DNA of 64,000 bases from Silurus meridionalis (lineage: Eukaryota; Chordata; Actinopteri; Siluriformes; Siluridae): the NCBI RefSeq assembly GCF_014805685.1, contig NC_060900.1, positions 1,224,601 to 1,288,600 of the forward strand, in the 5' to 3' direction. Each line of letters opens with the position of its first letter. Positions within the stretch are counted from its first letter, which is position 1. The notes under the pieces were generated by a model. It did not search any database and was not told the origin of the DNA. It saw only the letters and a program-made list of their open reading frames with translations. A program made the position numbers and the translations under genes. Positions 61,313 to 64,000 of this stretch are shown piece by piece.

Positions 61313-64000
61313 GTGAGTGTTTTATTTTTCAGCTTTTCACTGATTACTCTTTTACACAGGCTCAGTATGAGATGACCAACAGACCAGTTGTAGATGTGCA
61401 GAATCAGCTCACACCACAGTATCCCTCAGCGTTCCTCTCTCTTCAGCCTTTTTACTCCAACAGTCTGAGTTTTATTCAGCTGAAGAGCAGCTTGAAGCCT
61501 TTCAGCTGCAATAAACATGCTGTTATTGAAGCTCAGTACCTGATACATGACAATGCACACCGACAACACCAGAACACCTTCTCCTTCTTCTACATGGTAC
61601 ATTTGGTTTTCACTATTACTTTAGAAATTGAAATAATAATAATAATAATAATCAAGAGTGTTTGTAACAGGATGGATTTGCTGAATAGACAAAATAAGTC
61701 TTTCCATGTTTTGTAGTTTTTCATGTAGATCCTCGAACTTTTAATCATCATGACTCAAACAGAGACAGAATCCTAATTCATGCAATACAATTTATGCATC
61801 TTAATTCGACCTTGTGTAGGTGATGTCCAAAGGGCATTTGGTTCAGCATGGAAGTCTTCTGGCTCCCATAAAGCCTGGAGGAGGTAAATAAATATTACTG
61901 TATCTGTAAATATTACTGTATGTTATAAGCTTGTGAGATTCCTATAAAACTTCCAGATGAACATTGAACGTGTATTTGTTTTGTGGCAGTGCAAAAGGGT
62001 TCGCTGTTTCTGTCACTGGAGAACATGCTGGAGCTCTCACCAGTAGCTCAAGTGGTCCTGTACACAATCCTTTCCACGGGTGAGGCCGTGGCAGACAGCA
62101 TGGACTTCCACATCCAGCTGTGTTTGCCTAACAAGGTCAGAAATGATTCCTGATACGTCTATGCCAATTTCTGCCCTTTTTTCATTTTTAGGAATAAAAA
62201 AATACTAAATTGAAATGGAAATATATTTATGTAGAAATATTAGATGTTGCCAGTAGAAACAAAACAGTGGCTTTAGTCTGGAGCTCTGGAATATTCTGCT
62301 CCTTAAACCTCATTTCTGCTGTTTGTATTCACACATATATTCTTGCCCTCTTTTTCCACGCCCATAAGTGAGGATACAGAAAATTGACTCCCAACAGACC
62401 TCTTCATCTAAAAACTTTACACAACCAGACGTTACTTACTCACATTGTTGTGGTCTTTCAGGTGTCTCTGAATTTCTTACAATCTTCTGAGCTTCCTGGT
62501 GGTCAGGCGTTACTGATGCTGCGAGCAGCTCCAGGATCCCTGTGTTCAGTGAGAGCCATTGATCAGAGTCTGCTACTGCTGCAACCAGAGACCGAGCTCA
62601 ACACTGAATCTGTACGTCCAAATCAAACCAATACCCCAAAGTTTATTTATTCACACAATAACCTGTTATCAGTAGATGCACTGTAATTAATAACATTAGA
62701 CATTTTACTTAAATTAAAAATAAAACTGAGGAACATTGATTTTTCCAGGTGTTTAACATGCTGCCTGTCCAGTCGTTATCCGGATATCCATACAGCGTTT
62801 ATGATGAGGATTCAAACCAGTGTTCTTGGAATCGCCCCATCATGGAGAACATAGCTATAGCACCAAGATTTGGTTATTATCCTAACTACGGAAAAATTGA
62901 CGTGTACAACACCTTTAAAGTGAGACATCATTCTTATCTCAGAAATAAAGTTTGGTGTGACACTTCATATCCTGTCTGTTATGTTAATTAATGTAACGAT
63001 AATCAAAGGACATGTTATACCACATGATGCTGATTGGTCAGAAAGTGTAGATAAAGTTTTTATAACAGTAGCGCAGATGCAAGTCACAGGTTTATATGAA
63101 TGAAGGCTGTAATATGCTGCCAGTTTAATGACTGATCAATCACAGGCAATTGGTGGATGCTCATGGTGCTGGGATTTGAACTTGTGACCTTCTAAAGTCC
63201 AGAATCCACTGAGCTACCTCCTTTCACAAGGCCCTTAACCCCCTGTGCTCCAGGGGTGCTGTGTCATTGTTGACTCTGTGCTCTGACCAGCTTCCTAACA
63301 TCAGTTGGATATGCAAAAAAATAATTTTACTGTTCACGTGACCAGTAAAAAACACTTTTACTTTCAGAACAGGGTTATGGATTGGTTGTGATGGTGTTCT
63401 GGTTCCTCACAAAACCCCATGATTAGTTAGTTTTCTCTTCCAGCATGAATTTTGAGTGATTTATTGATTTCTGATTCAGCAGTATAGTTTTTCGCAGACT
63501 GTTTTTATCCCTTTTGCGGTACCTTAATGAGAAGGAGAACCGAATAAGGAAATATTTTTGGACAAAAATGTGACAAAATTACATTGTTTATTGCTTTTTA
63601 TTTTGAGAAGAATACAATAATGTGGTTCCTGTTTACCTGTACAGGTCGGTAGGCACATATTTATTAATGTATGAAATCTATAAAACAAAATTGCCGTAAT
63701 GCCATTACATATAATAAACACTAGAGGGAGTAAGGAGTAGCTTGTTGGTTAACATGTTAGACTTTAAATCAGAAGATCATGAGTTTAAATCCCACCACCA
63801 CCAAATTACCACTAAACAAGACCCTTAACCCTCAGCTGCTCAGTTGTATGTATGAGATCATTGTAAGTTGTTTTGGATTAAAAGCATCTGCCAAATAGCA
63901 TAAATGTAAATTATGTGTTTCTGTTTGTTTCTTTCAGGATATTGGAATCAAAATCATGACCAATGCCATAATTCAGAAACCTTCTGAGTGTTTATACAAT
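55936..64000 (+). CDS. a2m-like: Gene 3: alpha-2-macroglobulin-like (3' partial)
   Basis: Same family and exon plan as genes 1 and 2. The ATG at 55936 (CCAGGATGG) starts an 83-bp signal-peptide exon. Sixteen complete exons and the first 63 bp of the 17th are visible: 55936-56018, 56857-57040, 57316-57472, 57724-57776, 58098-58118, 58214-58382, 59287-59371, 59500-59626, 59873-59987, 60390-60499, 60900-61070, 61360-61596, 61820-61883, 61990-62135, 62462-62611, 62749-62919 and 63938 onward. All are in frame with no stop. No extra exon lies between the signal peptide and MG1. The window ends just before the bait exon. Two MG3 cysteines conserved in genes 1 and 2 are replaced (VNAK and TGSAQ). Confidence 0.95.
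56019..56856. other. Intron 1 of gene 3
   Basis: 838 bp, AT-rich, with no Ser/Asp/His or Pro/Gly mini-exons. This is the position where gene 1 carries its extension. Confidence 0.6.
56857..61883 (+). CDS. Gene 3 MG1 to MG5 exons
   Basis: Twelve exons from 56857 to 61883, listed in the gene entry. Motifs are [67 protein letters not shown] and [14 protein letters not shown]. The 21-bp micro-exon (58098-58118) is kept. Codon junctions agree with genes 1 and 2. Confidence 0.93.
58419..58873. mobile_element. Non-autonomous hAT-type DNA element
   Basis: The left end CAGTGGTTCTCAAAC and right end TTTGAGAACCACCG are inverted repeats of the widespread hAT type. They are flanked by 8-bp target-site duplications CCTTAGAA and CCTTACAA (one mismatch). 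About 455 bp, non-coding, in the intron after exon 58214-58382 of gene 3. Confidence 0.82.
58882..59286. other. Rest of gene 3 intron 6
   Basis: AT-rich; nothing recognised. Confidence 0.5.
60000..60389. other. Intron of gene 3
   Basis: AT-rich with a short ATA-rich run near 60050-60130; nothing else seen. Confidence 0.5.
61217..61312. repeat. (ATT)n microsatellite
   Basis: About 31 ATT units in the intron before exon 61360-61596 of gene 3. Confidence 0.96.
61990..64000 (+). CDS. Gene 3 MG6 exons before the bait (partial)
   Basis: Exons 61990-62135, 62462-62611, 62749-62919 and 63938 to the edge. They encode [53 protein letters not shown] and DIGIKIMTNAIIQKPSECL. Confidence 0.92.
63090..63365. 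repeat. SINE-like interspersed repeat
   Basis: GCTGGGATTTGAACTTGTGACC followed by AACCCCCTGTGCTCCAGG and a tail TAAAAAACACTTTTACTTTC. The tRNA-like head is degenerate. Confidence 0.45.
63715..63912 (+). repeat. V-SINE/HAmo-like SINE
   Basis: The tRNA-like head has an A-box-like TAGCTTGTTGGTTAACATG and a B-box-like GAGTTTAAATCCCACCACC. The 3' part, TTGTAAGTTGTTTTGGATTA and AAAGCATCTGCCAAATAGCA, resembles the conserved tail of vertebrate V-SINEs. It lies just before the last visible exon of gene 3. Confidence 0.65.

Overview
The window comes from a vertebrate, most likely a teleost fish. Its genes are split into many small exons with GT/AG introns, it is AT-rich, and it is full of dinucleotide and trinucleotide microsatellites, tRNA-derived SINE-like pieces, LINE 3' ends and small inverted-repeat DNA elements. 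Some repeats look like families common in otophysan fish (catfish, carp, characins), but I cannot fix the species.

Three alpha-2-macroglobulin (A2M) family genes lie head to tail on the + strand. Gene 1 runs from before the window (first exon seen at 200) to a stop at 28931. Gene 2 is complete from an ATG at 34564 to a stop at 52287, with 35 exons and about 1468 residues. Gene 3 starts at 55936 and runs off the right edge in its 17th exon. Exon sizes and intron phases are almost identical between the three, so they are tandem duplicates. The products are expected to be secreted thioester protease traps: signal peptide, MG1-MG6 with a bait region, MG7, CUB, thioester domain with PSGCGEQNM, and a receptor-binding domain.

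The unusual part is the front of gene 1 (200-12713). Between the expected signal-peptide exon (outside the window) and the MG1 exon there are 18 extra exons. All are symmetrical (phase 2 at both ends) and together encode about 433 residues of low-complexity sequence. Four short exons encode Ser/Asp/Glu/Lys/His-rich units. Then come twelve 66-bp exons, each encoding a Pro/Gly/Thr-rich 22-residue unit, arranged as six pairs in a 1.39-kb tandem array. A 294-bp exon of repeated His/Ser/Asp/Lys units and one 48-bp exon follow. Genes 2 and 3 have a single intron at this position. Each pair in the array also carries a large intronic foldback.

Gene 1 as given has two single-base deficits in exons near its 3' end, both at homopolymer runs, and both gene 1 and gene 2 have a bait exon that cannot be joined in frame. 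These may be assembly errors, early decay, or (bait) an exon I could not find. Gene 3 has lost both cysteines of one predicted MG3 disulfide. Paralogous introns share microsatellites next to splice sites and a LINE fragment, which date those insertions to before the duplication. Genes 2 and 3 share a GTTAATAAATAAC-like element exactly 68 bp upstream of the ATG. The intergenic stretches (28932-34563 and 52288-55935) hold 3' UTRs, LINE 3' ends, microsatellites and other repeats; I see no further gene in them.
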